From positions 1 through 64,000 of the forward strand of contig NZ_CADEFR010000003.1 in NCBI RefSeq assembly GCF_902826655.1: a stretch of DNA of 64,000 nucleotides, given 5' to 3'. The stretch comes from an uncultured Methylibium sp. Lineage in GTDB: Bacteria > Pseudomonadota > Gammaproteobacteria > Burkholderiales > Burkholderiaceae_C. The translations under genes were made by a program, and so were the position numbers. Below are positions 18,797 to 28,881 of this stretch, in pieces; positions within the stretch are counted from its first letter, which is position 1, and every line of letters begins with the position of its first letter. The notes below the pieces were generated by a model. It was not told the origin of the DNA. It saw only the letters and a program-made list of their open reading frames with translations, and searched no databases.

Positions 18797-20509
18797 TCAG
18801 CGGCCGGCCGCGTCGGCCAGCGGCGCCGCGCGCGCCAGCGCATCGGCCAGGCTCGCGGCGATGTGGGCGTCGCCCAGGCCCGTGGCGAAGCCGCTGCGGC
18901 GCAGCTTCTCGAGCGGCTGCTCGTTGACCTCGCACAGCAGCAGCGCGATGCCGCGTCGCTGCAGCGTGCGGTGCAGCTGCGACAGCGCTTCCAGGCCGCT
19001 CGCGTCGAGCGAGATCAGGCGGTGCATCTCGAGCACCAGCACCCGCGTGCCGGCCGGCAACTCGTCGGCCAGCGCCTCGATCTTGGTCACCGCGCCGAAG
19101 AACAGCGCGCCGTAGAGCCGGCGCACCGCGATGCCCGGCGGCGACTCGGGCAGCGGATCGACGCGGAACAGCGCGCTCATGCGGACGATGAAGAAGGCGC
19201 AGGCCAGCACCAGCCCGACCTCCACCGCCACCGTCAGGTCGAAGATCACCGTCAACGCAAAGCTGCCGAGCAGGATCACGCGGTAGGACAGGCTGAAGTG
19301 GCGCAGCCGCGCGAACTCGTGCCACTCGCCCATGTTCCAGGCCGCGTACAGCAGGATGCCGGCCAGCGCCGCCAGCGGCACGTGCACCGCCAGCGGCGCG
19401 GCGACCAGCACGATGGCCAGCAGCACCAGCGCGTGCACGATGCCGGCCACCGGGCTGGTGGCGCCGGCGCGCACGTTGGTCGCGGTGCGCGCGATGGTGC
19501 CGGTGGCCGGCATGCCGCCGAACCACGGCGTCACGAAGTTGGCGATGCCCTGGGCCATCAGCTCCTGGTTCGGGTCGTGGCGGCGCTGCGGACCCAGGTT
19601 GTCGGCGATGCGCGCGCACAGCAGCGACTCGATCGCGCCGAGCAGCGCGATGGTGAGCGTCGGCACGAACAGCAGCTTGGCGGTGGCCCAGTTGAACTCG
19701 GGGAAGTCGAAGCGCGGCAGCGCCTGCGGGATCGCGCCGAAGCGCGAGCCGATCGTCTCGACCGGCAGGTGCAGCAGCAGCGCACCCAGCGTCAGCGTGA
19801 CCAGCGCGACGATCGGTCCCGGCAGGCGCGCGGCGACGCGGCCCGCCCCGCTGTCGACCAGCGCACCGGGCAGCGCGGAGCCGGTGTCGCGCCGCCACAG
19901 CCGCGGCCACAGCATCAGGCCGCCGAAGCACAGCACACCGATCGCGAAGGCCCAGGGGTTGAAGCTGTCCAGGTGGCGCGCCATCACGCCGATCTGGCTG
20001 AAGAAGTCGGCCGGCAGCTTGGGCGTCGTCAGGCCCAGCAGGTCCTTCAGCTGCGACAGCGCGATCAGCACGGCGATGCCGTTGGTGAAGCCGATGACGA
20101 TGGCGACCGGGATGTAGCGCACCAGGCCGCCCAGCTTGAGCCAGCCCAGCACGAACAGCAGCACGCCGGCCAGCATGGTCGCGATCAGCAGGTTGGCCAG
20201 GCCGTAGCGCTCGACGATGCCGTAGACGATGACGATGAAGGCGCCGGCCGGCCCGCCGATCTGCACGCTGGAGCCACCGAGCAGCGAGATCAGCAGCCCG
20301 GCGATGATCGCCGTGAAGAGCCCCTGCTCGGGCTTGAGCCCGCTGGCGATGGCGAAGGCCATCGCCAGCGGCAGCGCGACGATCGCGACGGTGATGCCGG
20401 CGCCCGCGTCGGCGCCGAAGCGCCGACGGTCGTAGCCGGCCAGGTCGTCGAGCAGACGCGGCCGAAAGCGCGCCAGCTCGATGCCGAGGGCCCGGTCCGG
20501 GAGCTTCAC
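18797..20509 (-). CDS. SulP-family anion transporter with STAS domain
   Basis: The 570-residue protein has 10-14 predicted helices: ITVAIVALPLAMAFAIASG and LFTAIIAGLLISLLGGSSVQIGGPAGAFIVIVYGIV are the SulP signature, and FGGMPATGTIARTATNVRAGATSPVAG is the conserved loop. A cytoplasmic STAS domain forms the end (LVLEMHRLISLDASGLEAL). SulP proteins move sulfate, bicarbonate or other anions, in bacteria often with Na+ or H+. The gene lies downstream of metG on the same strand with a short gap; substrate cannot be told. Confidence 0.88.
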   Translation of the reverse strand: MKLPDRALGIELARFRPRLLDDLAGYDRRRFGADAGAGITVAIVALPLAMAFAIASGLKPEQGLFTAIIAGLLISLLGGSSVQIGGPAGAFIVIVYGIVERYGLANLLIATMLAGVLLFVLGWLKLGGLVRYIPVAIVIGFTNGIAVLIALSQLKDLLGLTTPKLPADFFSQIGVMARHLDSFNPWAFAIGVLCFGGLMLWPRLWRRDTGSALPGALVDSGAGRVAARLPGPIVALVTLTLGALLLHLPVETIGSRFGAIPQALPRFDFPEFNWATAKLLFVPTLTIALLGAIESLLCARIADNLGPQRRHDPNQELMAQGIANFVTPWFGGMPATGTIARTATNVRAGATSPVAGIVHALVLLAIVLVAAPLAVHVPLAALAGILLYAAWNMGEWHEFARLRHFSLSYRVILLGSFALTVIFDLTVAVEVGLVLACAFFIVRMSALFRVDPLPESPPGIAVRRLYGALFFGAVTKIEALADELPAGTRVLVLEMHRLISLDASGLEALSQLHRTLQRRGIALLLCEVNEQPLEKLRRSGFATGLGDAHIAASLADALARAAPLADAAGR

Positions 20510-20527
20510 CGGCGGGTCCCGCGCGCC

Positions 20528-22570
20528 TCAGCGCACGCGCAGGCCCGGCACCGCGCCGGGCGTGGGCTCCAGCAGGTAGAGCCCGGGCTGCGACTTCTCG
20601 TCGGCGTGCGACGCGGCCAGCACCATGCCTTCGCTGAGGCCGAACTTCATCTTGCGCGGCGCGAGGTTGGCGACCATCACCGTGAACTTGCCGACCAGGT
20701 CCTCGGGCGCGAAGGCCGACTGGATGCCGCTGAAGACGTTGCGGGTCCTGCCTTCGCCGACATCGAGCGTCAGCTGCAGCAGCTTGGTGCTGCCCTCGAC
20801 GCGCTTCGCGTCGACGATCCTGGCGAGGCGCAGGTCGACCTTGGCGAAGTCGTCGATCGTGATCGTCGGCGCGAGATCCTCGCCGCCGGGCTTGGGGGTC
20901 TCGACGGCAGGGGGCTCGAACAGGGCGTCGAGTTGCTTGGGGTCGACGCGTTGCATGAGGTGCTGATAGCTGCCGATGTCGTGCGCACCGAGCAGCCGAT
21001 CGGCATCCGCGAAGCGCAGCGGCTCGATGCGCAGGAAGCCTTCGACCTGCGCAGCCAGCGCCGGCAGCACGGGCTTGAGGTAGATGGTCAGCAGGCGGAA
21101 GGCCTCGATGCAGGTGCTGCAGACTTCCTGCAAGGGCGTGTCCTGGCCGGCCTGCTTGGCGAGGTCCCAGGGCTTGTGCGTGTCGACGTAGCCATTGACG
21201 CGGTCGGCCAGCGCCATGATCTCGCGCAAGGCCTTGCCGTACTCGCGATCGTCGTAGAGCTGCGCGATGCCGTCGCGCGCCGCCTGCAAGGCCTGCAGCA
21301 GCGACGCCGCTTCCGCCGAGCGGCTGGTGGCCAGCCGGCCGCCGAAGCGCTTGGCGATGAAACCTGCCGCCCGACTCGCGATGTTGACGTACTTGCCCAC
21401 CAAGTCGCTGTTCACCCGCGCCACGAAGTCGTCCGGATTGAAGTCGACGTCCTCGACCTTGCCGTTCAGCTTGGCCGCGATGTAGTAGCGCAGCCACTCG
21501 GCGTTCATGCCGAGCTCCAGGTACTTGAGCGGCGAGATGCCGGTGCCGCGGCTCTTGCTCATCTTCTCGCCGCTGACGGTGATGAAGCCGTGCACGAAGA
21601 CGTGGTCGGGGACCTTGCGGCCGCTGAAGTGCAGCATCGCCGGCCAGAACAGGGTGTGGAAGTAGACGATGTCCTTGCCGATGAAGTGCGCCTGCTCGGT
21701 CTTCGGGTCGGCCATGAAGGCGTCGAAGTCCTTTCCGATCTTGCCGAAGTAGTTCTTCAGCGACGCGAGGTAGCCGATCGGTGCGTCGAGCCAGACGTAG
21801 AAGTACTTGCCCGGCGCGTCGGGGATCTCGATGCCGAAGTAGGGCGCGTCGCGGCTGATGTCCCAGTCGGCCAGGCCGCCGTGGCCCTGCTCGTCGGTGA
21901 CGAACCACTCCTTGATCTTGTTCAGCACTTCTGGCTGGAGTCGGCCCGGGGTCTGCGTCCATTCCTGCAGGAAGTCGATGCAGCGCTGCGAGCTGAGCTG
22001 GAAGAAGTGGTGCTCGCTGGTCTTCATCACCGGCGTGGCGCCGGTCAGCGTCGAGTACGGGTTCTTCAGCTCGGTGGGCGCGTAGACGGCGCCGCAGACC
22101 TCGCAGTTGTCGCCGTACTGGTCCTTCGCGCCGCACTTCGGGCACTCGCCCTTCACGTAGCGGTCGGGCAGGAACATCTGCTTGACCGGGTCGAAGAACT
22201 GCTCGACCGGGCGCGTGAAGATCAGGCCGGTCTTGCGCAGCGCGCGGTAGGTGTCCTGCGCGAGCTGGTGGTTCTCGGGGCCGTCGGTCGAGTGCCAGTT
22301 GTCGAAGCCGATGTGGAAGCCGTCGAGGTAGGCCTTGCGGCCCGCGGCGATATCGGCAACGAACTGTTGCGGCGTCTTGCCGGCCTTCTCGGCCGCGATC
22401 ATGATCGGCGCGCCGTGCGCGTCGTCGGCGCAGACGAAGTGGACCTCGTGGCCCTGCATCCGCTGGAAGCGCACCCAGATGTCGGCCTGGATGTACTCCA
22501 TCATGTGCCCCACGTGGAAGGGCGCATTGGCGTAGGGCAGGGCGGTGGTGACGAACAGCTGACGCGGCAT
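20528..22570 (-). CDS. metG: Methionyl-tRNA synthetase
   Basis: The 680-residue enzyme charges tRNA-Met. It has the HIGH-like HVGHM motif (residues 18-22), the zinc knuckle [18 protein letters not shown], the KMSKS motif in [11 protein letters not shown] and a C-terminal tRNA-binding domain (about 575-680, [28 protein letters not shown]). This is the long E. coli-type two-cysteine-pair form. The ATG at 22570 sits 67 bases from a predicted transcription start. Confidence 0.97.
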   Translation of the reverse strand: MPRQLFVTTALPYANAPFHVGHMMEYIQADIWVRFQRMQGHEVHFVCADDAHGAPIMIAAEKAGKTPQQFVADIAAGRKAYLDGFHIGFDNWHSTDGPENHQLAQDTYRALRKTGLIFTRPVEQFFDPVKQMFLPDRYVKGECPKCGAKDQYGDNCEVCGAVYAPTELKNPYSTLTGATPVMKTSEHHFFQLSSQRCIDFLQEWTQTPGRLQPEVLNKIKEWFVTDEQGHGGLADWDISRDAPYFGIEIPDAPGKYFYVWLDAPIGYLASLKNYFGKIGKDFDAFMADPKTEQAHFIGKDIVYFHTLFWPAMLHFSGRKVPDHVFVHGFITVSGEKMSKSRGTGISPLKYLELGMNAEWLRYYIAAKLNGKVEDVDFNPDDFVARVNSDLVGKYVNIASRAAGFIAKRFGGRLATSRSAEAASLLQALQAARDGIAQLYDDREYGKALREIMALADRVNGYVDTHKPWDLAKQAGQDTPLQEVCSTCIEAFRLLTIYLKPVLPALAAQVEGFLRIEPLRFADADRLLGAHDIGSYQHLMQRVDPKQLDALFEPPAVETPKPGGEDLAPTITIDDFAKVDLRLARIVDAKRVEGSTKLLQLTLDVGEGRTRNVFSGIQSAFAPEDLVGKFTVMVANLAPRKMKFGLSEGMVLAASHADEKSQPGLYLLEPTPGAVPGLRVR

Positions 22571-22643
22571 GGACGAAGGACGAGGAGCGAGGGGCGAGTG
22601 GGCGCCGCAGCCGGTGCGGCTCGAGGTCGAAGATGGCGAAAAG

Positions 22644-22649
22644 ATTGTA
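22644..22649 (-). promoter_or_regulatory. Candidate -10 element for metG
   Basis: TACAAT on the minus strand lies 74 bases upstream of the metG ATG. The -35 area is weak. The position between divergent genes supports it. Confidence 0.35.
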
Positions 22650-22662
22650 GGTCCCGCCCTCC

Positions 22663-22668
22663 CATAAT
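22663..22668 (+). promoter_or_regulatory. Candidate -10 element for the sensor-like gene at 22675, possibly leaderless
   Basis: CATAAT ends 6 bases before the ATG at 22675, so transcription would start at or beside the start codon. No ribosome site is visible before this ATG, in keeping with a leaderless mRNA. The -35 region is poor. Confidence 0.35.
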
Positions 22669-22674
22669 CCGTCG

Positions 22675-24447
22675 ATGGCCGAACGTTCGCATCTCGCGTG
22701 GCGCTTCCCGCTCGCCTTCGGCGCGCTGGTGCTGTGCCTGTTCGTGCTGCTGTTCCTCAGCTGGCGCAGCTACGGCGAGTGGCAGACCGCGCAGCGCGCC
22801 CAGCTGCAGGCCGAGAAGCTGCTGGCGCAGCTCGCGGCGCTGGAGCGCCAGGTCACGCCCGATGCGGCGCTGGCGCTGTGCGCGGCCAGCGGCGCGATGC
22901 CGGGCGCGCCCGCCGCGTCGGCCGCCGGCGACTGGGCCGGCACGCTGGTCGTGCTGCGGCGCCTGGTGGCGGGCGACGCGGCGCAGCTGCAGCGCATCGG
23001 CACGCTCGACGGCCTGCTGAAGGAGTGGCAGCAGCTCTACGTCCAGCCGCTGCAGCGCGCCTGCGGCGAGGGCCAGCGCCTGGGCTCGGCCTACGTGCAG
23101 TCGCTGTACCGCGTGGCCGAGGACACGCGGGCGCGCGCGATCTCGACGATCGCCGGCCTGCAGAACGTGGCCGCGGGCCAGCAGTCCATGCTGGCGACGC
23201 AGCTGCAGATGAGCATCGACGCGAACCGCCGGCTGTTCATCCTGACGGGCGCGGCGGCGCTGCTGCTGGGCATCGTGTCGCTGCTGGCGATGCGCGGCTT
23301 CACCGCGCAGCTGACCGAGTCGAGCCGCGCGCTGCGACGCGAGGCCACCGAGCGCGGCGTGGCCAAGGAGCAGCTGGTGGATTCGCAGCGCCGGCTGCGC
23401 ATGCTGCTCGAGCACATCAACGACGCGGTGATCGCCTTCGACGCCCAGGGCAAGATCCAGTGGCTCAATCCGGCCGGCGAGCTGCTGTTCCGCCGCTCGC
23501 GGCAGAGCGTCAGCACCGAGCCGATCACCGCGCTGATCCCGGCGCTGGCCGAGGACCTGGACTGGCCGGTGACCCAGCCGCAGGCCGAGCTCGACGGTCT
23601 GTCGCCGGCGCCGTGGACCGCGCGGCGCGACACCGTGACCGGGCTGCGCCCCCAGCCCGACGGCGAGTTCCCGCTCGAGATCGCGCTGGTGCAGACGCAG
23701 GTCGAGGGCGACCGCATCGGCATCTGCCTGTGCCGCGACCTGAGCGAGACCGACCGCGTCGAGCGCCTGAAGAGCGGCTTCATCGACTCGGTGCGCGGCG
23801 AGCTGAACGAGCCGCTGCGCAGCATCCGCGACGCGCTGGCCGCGATCGACGGGCCGTCGGACACTCCGGCCGACGCGCGCCTGCGCCTGGCCCGCCGCGA
23901 CAGCGAACGGCTGCTGCAGCTGACCGACGACCTGCTCGAGATGGAGCGCCTGCGCAGCGGCGAGGAGCCGATGGCGATCGCGGCGCTGGACCTGGGGCAG
24001 GCGGCACGGCTCGCGCTCGAGGCCGGCCGCGCGGCCGCGCTGCGGCACCAGATCGAGCTGCGGCTGCTGGGCGACGGCGAGCCGCTGCCGGTGCAGGCCG
24101 ACCCCGAGCACCTGGCGCAGGCCCTGGACCGGCTCGTCACGCGGGCGATCGACGCCTCGCCGCTGGGCGGCGAGGTCGAGATCGTGACCGGCCGGCGCGA
24201 GGACGAGGCGGTGGTCTGGGTCATCGACAGCGGCCCCGGCCTGCCCGAGACGGCCGCCGAGCGGCTGTTCGAGCCTTTTGCGCCGGGCGACGCCGAAGGC
24301 GGAACGCGGCGCGGCAACAGCCTGGGCCTGCCGATCTGCAAGCTGCTGGTCGAGCGGACCGGCGGGCGCATCGGCATCGGCGACCCGCAGGACGGGCGCG
24401 GCGCGGCGCTGTGGATTTCCCTGCCCCTGCGGCCCGGGGGGCGGTAG
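22675..24447 (+). CDS. Sensor-histidine-kinase-like protein lacking the phosphoacceptor His
   Basis: The 590-residue membrane protein has two helices (about 11-29 and 185-205) around a periplasmic domain, a PAS domain (about 240-340, [26 protein letters not shown]), a dimerisation helix and a HATPase-like domain. At the usual S-H-E-L-R-x-P-L site it reads VRGELNEPL, with Gly375 in place of His. The N-box asparagine is also replaced ([12 protein letters not shown]). The G1 box VIDSGPGLP and a G2-like [10 protein letters not shown] remain. It is probably a pseudokinase that binds nucleotide or a partner. No response regulator is adjacent. Confidence 0.8.
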   Translation: MAERSHLAWRFPLAFGALVLCLFVLLFLSWRSYGEWQTAQRAQLQAEKLLAQLAALERQVTPDAALALCAASGAMPGAPAASAAGDWAGTLVVLRRLVAGDAAQLQRIGTLDGLLKEWQQLYVQPLQRACGEGQRLGSAYVQSLYRVAEDTRARAISTIAGLQNVAAGQQSMLATQLQMSIDANRRLFILTGAAALLLGIVSLLAMRGFTAQLTESSRALRREATERGVAKEQLVDSQRRLRMLLEHINDAVIAFDAQGKIQWLNPAGELLFRRSRQSVSTEPITALIPALAEDLDWPVTQPQAELDGLSPAPWTARRDTVTGLRPQPDGEFPLEIALVQTQVEGDRIGICLCRDLSETDRVERLKSGFIDSVRGELNEPLRSIRDALAAIDGPSDTPADARLRLARRDSERLLQLTDDLLEMERLRSGEEPMAIAALDLGQAARLALEAGRAAALRHQIELRLLGDGEPLPVQADPEHLAQALDRLVTRAIDASPLGGEVEIVTGRREDEAVVWVIDSGPGLPETAAERLFEPFAPGDAEGGTRRGNSLGLPICKLLVERTGGRIGIGDPQDGRGAALWISLPLRPGGR

Positions 24448-24521
24448 CGCGCGGGGGCCGGCTCGCGGGGGGCGCTCGGCTAGACTCGCCGCCTGTTGTG
24501 AACCCCCTTGCATAGGCTTTC

Positions 24522-25619
24522 ATGTCCCAGTCCCTGACCGATGCCGGTCTGCTTGCCGCACTGACGAAGGTCGTCGACCCCAACACCGGCCGCGACTTCG
24601 TGTCGACGCGGCAGCTGAAGAACCTCAAGGTCGAGGGCGGCGACGTGGCCTTCGACGTCGAGCTCGGCTACCCGGCCAAGAGCCAGATCCCGGCGCTGCG
24701 CAAGGCGCTGATCGCCGCAGCGCGCAGCGTGCCCGGGGTCGAGAACGTCAGCGCCAACCTCGCCACCAAGGTGATCCCGCACGCCGTGCAGCGCGGTGTG
24801 CAGCTGATGCCGCGCATCAAGAACATCGTCGCGGTGGCCTCGGGCAAGGGCGGCGTCGGCAAGAGCACGACCGCGGTCAACCTGGCGCTGGCGCTGGCCG
24901 CCGAGGGCGCGTCCGTCGGCATCCTGGACGCCGACATCTACGGCCCCAGCCAGCCGATGATGCTGGGCATCTCGGGCCGGCCCGAAAGCGCCGACGGCCA
25001 GAGCATGGAGCCGCTCGAGAACTACGGCGTGCAGGTGATGTCGATCGGCTTCCTGATCGAACCCGACAACCCGATGATCTGGCGCGGCCCGATGGTCACG
25101 CAGGCGCTCGAGCAGATGCTCAAGCAGACCAACTGGCGCGACCTCGACTACCTGATCGTCGACATGCCGCCCGGCACCGGCGACATCCAGCTGACGCTGT
25201 CGCAGAAGGTGCCGCTGACCGGCGCGGTGATCGTCACGACGCCGCAGGACATCGCGCTGCTCGACGCGCGCAAGGGCCTGAAGATGTTCGAGAAGGTCGG
25301 CGTGCCCATCCTCGGCGTGGTCGAGAACATGGCGGTGCACGTGTGCAGCCAGTGCGGCCACACCGAGCACATCTTCGGCGCCGACGGCGGCCGGAAGATG
25401 AGCGAGGAGTACGGCGTCGCCTACCTCGGCGGCCTGCCGCTGAACCTGAGCATCCGCGAGCAGGCCGACGCCGGCCGGCCGACCGTCGTCAGCGACCCGG
25501 ACGGCGAGATCGCCTCGATCTACAAGGCCGTCGCGCGCCAGATCGCCGTCAAGATCGCCGAGAAGGCCAAGGACTACTCGTCCAAGTTCCCGACGATCTC
25601 GATTTCCAAAACCACCTGA
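24522..25619 (+). CDS. apbC: Mrp/ApbC Fe-S cluster carrier ATPase
   Basis: The 365-residue P-loop ATPase delivers Fe-S clusters to target proteins. It has an N-terminal MIP18-like domain (residues 1-90), the Walker A SGKGGVGKSTTAVNLA (about residues 107-122), ILDADIYGPSQP, the deviant Walker B DMPPGTGD, and the CSQCG (CxxC) pair that holds the bridging cluster. It is followed 1 base later by the DUF3305 gene and so belongs to the formate dehydrogenase maturation unit, where it could load clusters into the enzyme and the poly-ferredoxin. Confidence 0.95.
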   Translation: MSQSLTDAGLLAALTKVVDPNTGRDFVSTRQLKNLKVEGGDVAFDVELGYPAKSQIPALRKALIAAARSVPGVENVSANLATKVIPHAVQRGVQLMPRIKNIVAVASGKGGVGKSTTAVNLALALAAEGASVGILDADIYGPSQPMMLGISGRPESADGQSMEPLENYGVQVMSIGFLIEPDNPMIWRGPMVTQALEQMLKQTNWRDLDYLIVDMPPGTGDIQLTLSQKVPLTGAVIVTTPQDIALLDARKGLKMFEKVGVPILGVVENMAVHVCSQCGHTEHIFGADGGRKMSEEYGVAYLGGLPLNLSIREQADAGRPTVVSDPDGEIASIYKAVARQIAVKIAEKAKDYSSKFPTISISKTT

Positions 25620-25620
25620 G

Positions 25621-26109
25621 ATGGACAAGATCGATCGCCCGGCGCTCGATGTCGCGGTGGTCATCGAGCGCGAGGCCCGGCCCAACCGCTGGGAGGACTG
25701 GCGCTTCCGCATCGCCGAGGTGCTGCCGCAGGAGCCGGCCTTCGGCAGCGAGCCGCGCCTGCTGCGCGACGACGGCAGGCGCTCGCAGTGGCTGCATCCG
25801 GGCCTGAGGCTCGAGCTGTTCCGCGACGAGGCCGAGGGCTACTACCTCAACCTGAGTTCCGGCCAGCCGGTGTGGTTCGTCATGTGGCGCATCGCCGACG
25901 ACGACCCCTCGCGCGCCTGGCCCGAGATCGTCAGCGTCTCCTACAACGAGGCCGGCCGCTGGCTCGATGCGCAGGAGCGCGTCGACAACCTGCCGCTGCC
26001 GGCGGACGTCGCCGAGTGGCTGCAGGCCTGGACCGACGAGCACTACAAGCCCGAGCCCAAGCAGCGCAAGCGGCCCGCGTCCTTCCTGCCGCCGGAGCAG
26101 CGCAAGTGA
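25621..26109 (+). CDS. DUF3305-family protein
   Basis: The 162-residue soluble protein contains VAVVIEREARPNRWEDWRFRIAEVLP, WLHPGLRLELFRDEAEGYYLNLSSGQPVWFVMWRI and VSVSYNEAGRWLDAQERVDNLPLP, the DUF3305 pattern. It is found next to formate dehydrogenase maturation genes in many proteobacteria, but its function is not established. It sits 1 base after apbC and overlaps the DUF3306 start (GTGA at 26106), so the three are a translationally coupled unit. Basic C-terminal tail (KPEPKQRKRPASFLP). Confidence 0.88.
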   Translation: MDKIDRPALDVAVVIEREARPNRWEDWRFRIAEVLPQEPAFGSEPRLLRDDGRRSQWLHPGLRLELFRDEAEGYYLNLSSGQPVWFVMWRIADDDPSRAWPEIVSVSYNEAGRWLDAQERVDNLPLPADVAEWLQAWTDEHYKPEPKQRKRPASFLPPEQRK

Positions 26110-26768
26110 GCGACGAGGACAGCGGCTTCCTGTCGCGCTGGTCGCGGCGCAAGCGTGGACTGGAGCCGGCCCCTGTTGTCGTGCCGCCGTCCGTTCGCCC
26201 TGAGCTCGTCGAAGGGCCAGCTTCCGAAGTCGCAGGGCTTCGACAGGCTCAGCCCGAACGGGAACTTGCGGTGCCGGGGCAGCCAGCGGCCGAGCCGACG
26301 CCCACCCTCGACGACGTCGCCGCGCTCGCCCCCGGCGACGAGGTCTCGCGCTTCGTGGCGCGCGGGGTCGACGAGACCGTCAAGCGCGCCGCGGTGAAGA
26401 AGCTCTTCACCGATCCGCACTTCAACATCATGGACGGGCTGGACATCTACATCGACGACTACGGCAAGCCCGATCCGATCCCGATGGCCATGCTGCGGCA
26501 GATGAACCAGTCCAAGGCCCTCGGGCTGTTCGCTGCCGAGGAGGCCGCCGAAGAAGCGGCCGCCGCCGCGGCCCGCACCGACGCGGCCGATCCCGCCATT
26601 GCAAGCCCACCCCCTGCCGAGGACGCAGGCGCCGCCGGTGAACCCGCCGCCGCCGTGCAGAACGACGCCAACCAGGCCTCCGATGAAGACCCTGATCTGC
26701 AACTGCAACCAGACGATCCCGCTGGACCCGGCAGCGCTGAAGAGCGCGCTCGGCCCGACGGCGTCTGA
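26106..26768 (+). CDS. DUF3306-family protein carrying an inserted palindromic repeat
   Basis: The 220-residue protein begins with a GTG (26106) overlapping the previous stop, giving MSDEDSGFLSRWSRRK, the DUF3306 start. The conserved core is VDETVKRAAVKKLFTDPHFNIMDGLDIYIDDYGKPDPIP, followed by an Ala/Glu-rich tail. Residues about 29-52 (SVRPELVEG ... LRQAQPERE) are encoded by a dispersed palindromic repeat, in frame. The last 86 bases overlap the next gene in another reading frame. The family accompanies DUF3305 at formate dehydrogenase loci; role unknown. Confidence 0.85.
   Translation: MSDEDSGFLSRWSRRKRGLEPAPVVVPPSVRPELVEGPASEVAGLRQAQPERELAVPGQPAAEPTPTLDDVAALAPGDEVSRFVARGVDETVKRAAVKKLFTDPHFNIMDGLDIYIDDYGKPDPIPMAMLRQMNQSKALGLFAAEEAAEEAAAAAARTDAADPAIASPPPAEDAGAAGEPAAAVQNDANQASDEDPDLQLQPDDPAGPGSAEERARPDGV
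26191..26261. repeat. Dispersed palindromic repeat inserted in frame inside the DUF3306 gene
   Basis: The left arm starts CCGTTCGCCCTGAGC (26191-26214) and the right arm ends GCTCAGCCCGAACGG (26238-26261). It is the same family as the panC-panB intergenic copy. It adds about 24 codons without a stop or frame change, into a poorly conserved linker of the host protein. Confidence 0.85.
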
Positions 26769-28881
26769 CGGCCTCGAGACCGTCCACACGCTGCTGTGCC
26801 GGCGCGAGGCGGCGGCGTTCCAGCGCGCCGCCAAGTCCGGCGAGGACCTGCTGATCGCCTGCACGCAGGAGCAGCGCCTCTTCCTCGAGCTGAACGCCGA
26901 GACCGAAGGCGCGCCGGGCGTGCAGGAGCGGCCGATCCGCTTCGTCAACATCCGCGAGACCGCCGGCTGGTCGCGCGAGGCGAAGTCGCAGGCTGCGTCG
27001 GTGCAGCCGAAGATCGCGGCGCTGATCGCGGCCGCGCAGCGCGCGGATCCGGAGCCGGTCGCCACCGTGACCTACCGCTCGGCCGGCCGTTGTCTGGTGA
27101 TCGGCAGCGCCGATGCGGCCGGGCGCGCCGCGCGGCTGCTGCAGGACAAGCTCGACGTGTCGCTGCTGCTGACCGGCCCGGGCGGCAGCCTGCCGCAGCA
27201 GCGCGAGCTGCCGGTCGCCGCCGGCCGCGTGACGGCGCTGACGGGCTGGCTCGGCGCCTTCGACGTGAGCTGGGAGTCGGCCAACCCGATCGACCTGGAC
27301 CTGTGCACGCGCTGCAACGCCTGCGTCGAGGCCTGCCCGGAAGGCGCGATCGACCTCAGCTACCAGGTCGACCTGTCGCGCTGCAAGAGCCACCGCGACT
27401 GCGTGCGCGTCTGCGAGGCCGCCGGCGCCATCGACTTCCAGCGCGCGCCGCTGGCGGCCAGCGAGCGCTACGACCTGGTGCTGGACCTGAGCCCGCAGCC
27501 GCTGATCGCGCTGCACCAGCCGCCCCAGGGCTACTTCCACGCGCCCGACGAGGCGGCGCTGGTCGACGCCGCCCTGAAGCTGCGCGAGCTGGTCGGCGAG
27601 TTCGAGAAGCCGAAGTTCTTCCACTACAAGCACAAGCTCTGCGCCCACAGCCGCAACGAGCGCGAGGGTTGCACCGCCTGCATCGACGTCTGCTCGGCGC
27701 AGGCCATCACCAGCCGCCGCACCGAGGACGGACCCGAGAAGGGCGGCATCGCCGTCAACCCCAACCTCTGCGTCGGCTGCGGCGCCTGCACGACCGTCTG
27801 CCCGAGCGGCGCGCTGGGTTACGCCACGCCGACGCCGGCCTACCAGGGCCAGCGGCTGCGCAGCCTGGTCACGACCTACCGCAAGGCCGGCGGCCAGGAC
27901 GCGGTGCTGCTGCTGCACAGCCAGCAGGCGGGGGCGCAGCTGGTCGACGCGCTGGGACGCGCCGCGCGCGTCGGCGACAAGCCGGTGCCCGGCCTGGCCC
28001 GGCCCTCGGGCAGCGCGCTGCGCGGCCTGCCGGCGCGCGTGATCCCGGTCGACCTGTGGCACACGGCCTCGGTCGGCCTGGACCTGTGGCTCGCGGCAAT
28101 CGCCCATGGTGCCTCGCAGGTCTGGGTGCTGATGACCGACGAGGAGGCGCCCGACTACCGCGCCGCGGTCAGCGCGCAGATGGCGGTGGGGCAGGCCATC
28201 CTCAACGGCCTGGGCTACCGCGGCCAGCACTTGCGGCTGGTCGAGGCGCACGACGCGCTGGCGCTCGACGCGGCGCTGCAGGCCGCGCCCGCACAGACGG
28301 TCGAGCGGCCGGCAGGCTTCGCGGTGCAGGCCGACAAGCGCGCGACGCTGGAGCTGGCGATCGATCACCTGCTGGCACAGGCACCGCGCCAGACGGAGTC
28401 GATCGCGCTGCCGGCGCTGGCCAATCCGAAGCGCGGCTCGGCCTCGCCCTTCGGCAGCTTGGGCGTCGACACCGACAAGTGCACGATGTGCCTGAGCTGC
28501 GTCGGCGCCTGCCCCGAGAGCGCGCTGGGCGACAACCCCGAGCGCCCGCAGCTGAAGTTCACCGAGAAGAACTGCGTGCAGTGCGGCCTGTGCGTCGTCA
28601 CCTGCCCCGAGGGCGCGCTGGCGCTGGAGCCGCGCCTGTGGCTGGCCGACGGCGGCAAGGCGCGCAAGCAGGCGCGCGTGCTGCACGAGGTGCCGCCCTG
28701 GGCCTGCGTGAAGTGCGGCAAGCCCTTCGGCACGCAGAAGGCGATCGAGGGCATGCTGACCAAGCTGGCCGGGCATTCGATGTTCCAGGGCGCGGCGCTG
28801 GAGCGCCTGAAGATGTGCGGCGACTGCCGCGTCATCGATCTGCACACGAACCCGAACGAAGTCAGGATCACGGATCTATGA
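26683..28881 (+). CDS. Poly-ferredoxin (multiple 4Fe-4S clusters) of the formate dehydrogenase locus
   Basis: The 732-residue protein starts with a conserved CNCNQTIPLD segment and carries several CxxCxxCxxxCP cluster motifs: CTRCNACVEACPEG (about residue 208), CTACIDVC (about 330), CVGCGACTTVCPSG (about 365), CTMCLSCVGACPES (about 603) and CVQCGLCVVTCPEG (about 632), plus CVKCG and CGDCR near the end. It is probably a cytoplasmic electron carrier or a scaffold for maturation of the enzyme. It overlaps the DUF3306 gene by 86 bases and the TorD-type gene by ATGA. Confidence 0.88.
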   Translation: MKTLICNCNQTIPLDPAALKSALGPTASDGLETVHTLLCRREAAAFQRAAKSGEDLLIACTQEQRLFLELNAETEGAPGVQERPIRFVNIRETAGWSREAKSQAASVQPKIAALIAAAQRADPEPVATVTYRSAGRCLVIGSADAAGRAARLLQDKLDVSLLLTGPGGSLPQQRELPVAAGRVTALTGWLGAFDVSWESANPIDLDLCTRCNACVEACPEGAIDLSYQVDLSRCKSHRDCVRVCEAAGAIDFQRAPLAASERYDLVLDLSPQPLIALHQPPQGYFHAPDEAALVDAALKLRELVGEFEKPKFFHYKHKLCAHSRNEREGCTACIDVCSAQAITSRRTEDGPEKGGIAVNPNLCVGCGACTTVCPSGALGYATPTPAYQGQRLRSLVTTYRKAGGQDAVLLLHSQQAGAQLVDALGRAARVGDKPVPGLARPSGSALRGLPARVIPVDLWHTASVGLDLWLAAIAHGASQVWVLMTDEEAPDYRAAVSAQMAVGQAILNGLGYRGQHLRLVEAHDALALDAALQAAPAQTVERPAGFAVQADKRATLELAIDHLLAQAPRQTESIALPALANPKRGSASPFGSLGVDTDKCTMCLSCVGACPESALGDNPERPQLKFTEKNCVQCGLCVVTCPEGALALEPRLWLADGGKARKQARVLHEVPPWACVKCGKPFGTQKAIEGMLTKLAGHSMFQGAALERLKMCGDCRVIDLHTNPNEVRITDL

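Noticed and set aside
18863..23020. Long plus-strand open frame across the SulP and metG genes
   Set aside because: Shadow frame: composition is Arg/Gln/His/Ala-rich without domains, while the minus strand encodes complete SulP and MetG.
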